Below are positions 33,260 through 35,032 of a stretch of DNA of 35,032 nt, piece by piece. Position 1 is the stretch's first letter; each line of letters starts with the position of its first letter. The notes beneath the pieces are model-generated. The model was not told the origin of the DNA. It did not search any database and was given only the letters and a program-made list of their open reading frames with translations. This DNA comes from an uncultured Prevotella sp. (GTDB lineage: Bacteria; Bacteroidota; Bacteroidia; Bacteroidales; Bacteroidaceae): assembly GCA_938028745.1 (NCBI GenBank), contig CALIZL010000085.1, positions 1 to 35,032 of the forward strand, written 5' to 3'. The position numbers and the translations under genes are program-made.

Positions 33260-33313
33260 AACTTCTCGCCGAGGGGGCATTGTTGGCACAAAAGCCGCGC
33301 ACGGCGAGAAGTT
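33260..33313 (-). terminator. Hairpin between guaB and the parvulin operon
   Basis: AACTTCTCGCCG (33260-33271) pairs with CGGCGAGAAGTT (33302-33313), a perfect 12-bp stem. It begins about 28 nt past the guaB stop and is followed on the minus strand by TTTCGCCGC. It likely separates guaB from the downstream operon. Confidence 0.55.
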
Positions 33314-33341
33314 ACACCTTATTATATATACATGTGATTGG

Positions 33342-34826
33342 TTATTCAGGACGGCTGTAATTGGGTGCCTCGCTCGTGATGGTAATGTCGTGCGGGTGGC
33401 TTTCCAAAACGCCCGCATTGGTTATTCGGGTGAACTTAGCGTTGTGAAGCGCAAGAATATCGTTCGCTCCACAATAGCCCATGCCCGAACGCAAACCGCC
33501 AATGAGCTGATAAATCACCTCTTGCACCGTGCCCTTGTAAGGCACACGGCCTGCAATACCTTCGGGAACAAGTTTCTTTGCCTCCAACGTATCGCCTTGG
33601 AAATAGCGGTCTTTCGAGCCGTTCTTTTGCTCCATCGCCTCCATCGAACCCATACCACGATAGGTTTTAAACTTACGGCCGTTAAAGATAATCGTTTCGC
33701 CGGGGCTTTCTTCCGTACCGGCAACCAGCGAACCAATCATCACCGAGCTACCGCCAGCGGCCAAAGCCTTAACCACATCGCCCGAATAGCGCAGTCCGCC
33801 GTCGGCGATAAGTGCCACGCCCGTACCTTTCAGCGCATCGAACACACTGTAAATGGCACTCAACTGGGGTACGCCCACGCCCGCCACCACACGTGTTGTG
33901 CAGATAGAGCCAGGCCCGATGCCCACCTTTACAGCGTCGGCACCATGGTCCACCAGCAGTTTAGCGGCCTCGCCAGTGGCCACATTACCCACAACGATGT
34001 CTACATTGGGGAATGCGCGTTTAGCCTCGACAAGCTTTTCCACCACATATTTAGAGTGTCCGTGCGCCGTGTCAATGACGATAGCATCGGCACCAGCCTC
34101 AACAAGGGCCTTCATGCGGTCCAGCGTATCGGCCGTAACGCCCACACCAGCAGCCACGCGCAGTCGTCCTTTCTCGTCTTTGCAGGCCATGGGCTTATCC
34201 TTTGCCTTGGTAATGTCCTTATATGTAATAAGTCCCACGATGCGATTGTTAGCATCCACCACGGGCAACTTTTCTATTTTGTTTTCTTGCAGAATCTTTG
34301 CTGCTGCGGCCAAGTCGGTTTGTTGGTGTGTCACCACAAGGTTTTCGCTCGTCATCACCTCGTCAATCTTCTTGTCTAGACGATGTTCAAAGCGCAAGTC
34401 CCTATTAGTAACGATGCCCACCAAGCAGTTGTCTTCGTCAACAACGGGTATTCCGCCAATGTGATAGTCGCGCATCATGTCGAGTGCGTCTTTCACTGTG
34501 CGACCACGCCGTATCGTAACGGGGTCGTAAATCATTCCGTTCTCGGCTCGTTTCACCACAGCCACTTCGTGCGCCTGTTCTTCGATAGACATGTTTTTGT
34601 GTATCACGCCGATGCCTCCTTCGCGTGCTATGGCTATGGCCATGGCCGCTTCGGTTACGGTATCCATAGCTGCCGTAACGAAAGGAATGTTCAATTCGAT
34701 GTTACGAGAGAACTTTGTTTTCAACGTTACCGTCTTTGGCAGCACGTCGGAGTAAGCGGGTATGAGCAGGACGTCGTCGTATGTAAGGCCGTCCATCACA
34801 ATTTTATCTGCAACAAATGATGACAT
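33342..34826 (-). CDS. guaB: Inosine-5'-monophosphate dehydrogenase
   Basis: 494-residue cytoplasmic enzyme that oxidises IMP to XMP with NAD+, the first committed step of GMP synthesis. The TIM-barrel start is TYDDVLLIPAYSDVLP (about 15-30). Two CBS domains are inserted at about 95-210 (VKDALDMMRDYHIGGIPVVD, AAKILQENKIEKLPVVD). The active-site loop GIGPGSICTTRVV carries the catalytic Cys309. IDTAHGHS (about 251-258), ADGGLRYSGD (about 341-350) and the mobile-flap KDRYFQ, with Arg406 and Tyr407, are all present, so the enzyme should be active. Length is typical for a bacterial GuaB. It has its own upstream -7 box and a hairpin after its stop, so it is probably expressed by itself. Confidence 0.97.
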   Translation of the reverse strand: MSSFVADKIVMDGLTYDDVLLIPAYSDVLPKTVTLKTKFSRNIELNIPFVTAAMDTVTEAAMAIAIAREGGIGVIHKNMSIEEQAHEVAVVKRAENGMIYDPVTIRRGRTVKDALDMMRDYHIGGIPVVDEDNCLVGIVTNRDLRFEHRLDKKIDEVMTSENLVVTHQQTDLAAAAKILQENKIEKLPVVDANNRIVGLITYKDITKAKDKPMACKDEKGRLRVAAGVGVTADTLDRMKALVEAGADAIVIDTAHGHSKYVVEKLVEAKRAFPNVDIVVGNVATGEAAKLLVDHGADAVKVGIGPGSICTTRVVAGVGVPQLSAIYSVFDALKGTGVALIADGGLRYSGDVVKALAAGGSSVMIGSLVAGTEESPGETIIFNGRKFKTYRGMGSMEAMEQKNGSKDRYFQGDTLEAKKLVPEGIAGRVPYKGTVQEVIYQLIGGLRSGMGYCGANDILALHNAKFTRITNAGVLESHPHDITITSEAPNYSRPE

Positions 34827-34854
34827 AGTGGAGAATTTAGAAATTTATTGCATG

Positions 34855-34862
34855 CAAATTTA
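34855..34862 (-). promoter_or_regulatory. Probable -7 box of guaB
   Basis: On the minus strand TAAATTTG matches TAnnTTTG exactly, about 30 nt before the guaB start. A TTTG lies upstream but at 14 nt rather than 19, so the -33 part is uncertain. Confidence 0.5.
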
Positions 34863-35032
34863 GCAATAAAATTCCACAAAGCTGATGGTTTGCCGCGTTT
34901 TTCTTATTTATTAAGGCATGTTCGGCAACCTAACATAGGCCATCACCTAAAAATCTTTCGATTTTAGTACGTGTATGTTAAGGCAGGTTCTAAAAATTGC
35001 CTTTGCTGTATTTTTAGCTTTTAGCTGAGCAG

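Noticed and set aside
33390..34379. Long open frame (329 residues) on the plus strand across guaB
   Set aside because: It lies opposite guaB, whose motifs are complete. The translated sequence is rich in His, Arg and Cys with no domain, as expected for an antisense shadow of a high-quality gene.
34911..35000. Imperfect direct repeat TTAAGGCA upstream of guaB
   Set aside because: Only eight bases match well at both sites, so chance is a sufficient explanation.

Overview
The window looks like chromosome of a Bacteroidales bacterium, most likely a Prevotella-type organism. The reasons are: a SusC/SusD outer-membrane pair with its lipoprotein partners; TlpA proteins with DUF4369-like N-termini; the guaB / parvulin / parvulin / OstA-like / mutL block; an OmpA-type porin; and promoters of the Bacteroidetes form (TTTG about 19 nt before TAnnTTTG) rather than sigma70 boxes. 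No rRNA, tRNA, CRISPR array, prophage or intact insertion sequence was seen.

Layout. 1-1475: a 5'-truncated acyltransferase-3 membrane protein and tadA. 1476-3914: a gene-poor tract with one small lipoprotein gene, three copies of a dispersed repeat, three degenerate octamer arrays and a 22-nt minisatellite. 3915-16420 (minus strand): an accessory nutrient-uptake locus read susC, susD, DUF4843 lipoprotein, PKD-like lipoprotein, TlpA-like, two-domain TlpA-like, with a DUF4369-like periplasmic protein lacking a thioredoxin domain just upstream of susC. 16421-16986: an intergenic region with a 22-nt tandem palindromic repeat and the yraN promoter. 16987-20369 (plus): yraN, birA, pyrH and rmuC. 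20370-24683: lipA, flavodoxin, a flavin-reductase-like protein, a small lipoprotein and a MITE-like element. 24684-34826 (minus): ompA, mutL, a small membrane protein, OstA-like protein, SurA-like isomerase, a second PpiC isomerase and guaB.

How the genes work together. SusC/SusD would import an unknown oligomer or complex across the outer membrane; the DUF4843 and PKD-like lipoproteins would be surface or periplasmic partners, and the TlpA proteins suggest thiol-disulfide chemistry tied to the cargo or to folding of the receptor. No glycoside hydrolase, sulfatase or peptidase is present, so this is not a classical polysaccharide locus. The minus-strand block at the right end joins outer-membrane biogenesis (two parvulin isomerases, OstA-like protein) to mismatch repair and GMP synthesis.

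The most unusual signals are in non-coding DNA. rmuC is enclosed by long inverted repeats whose inner 66 bp are identical and which begin within about 12 nt of its start and stop codons; in E. coli, rmuC itself affects inversion at short inverted repeats. Several unrelated tandem arrays share an 8- or 9-nt period, and two more have a 22-nt period. I see no clear-cut new defence or mobile system; the best candidates for something undescribed are the rmuC inverted-repeat cassette and the short-period repeat families. All calls come from reading the sequence; no database search was run.
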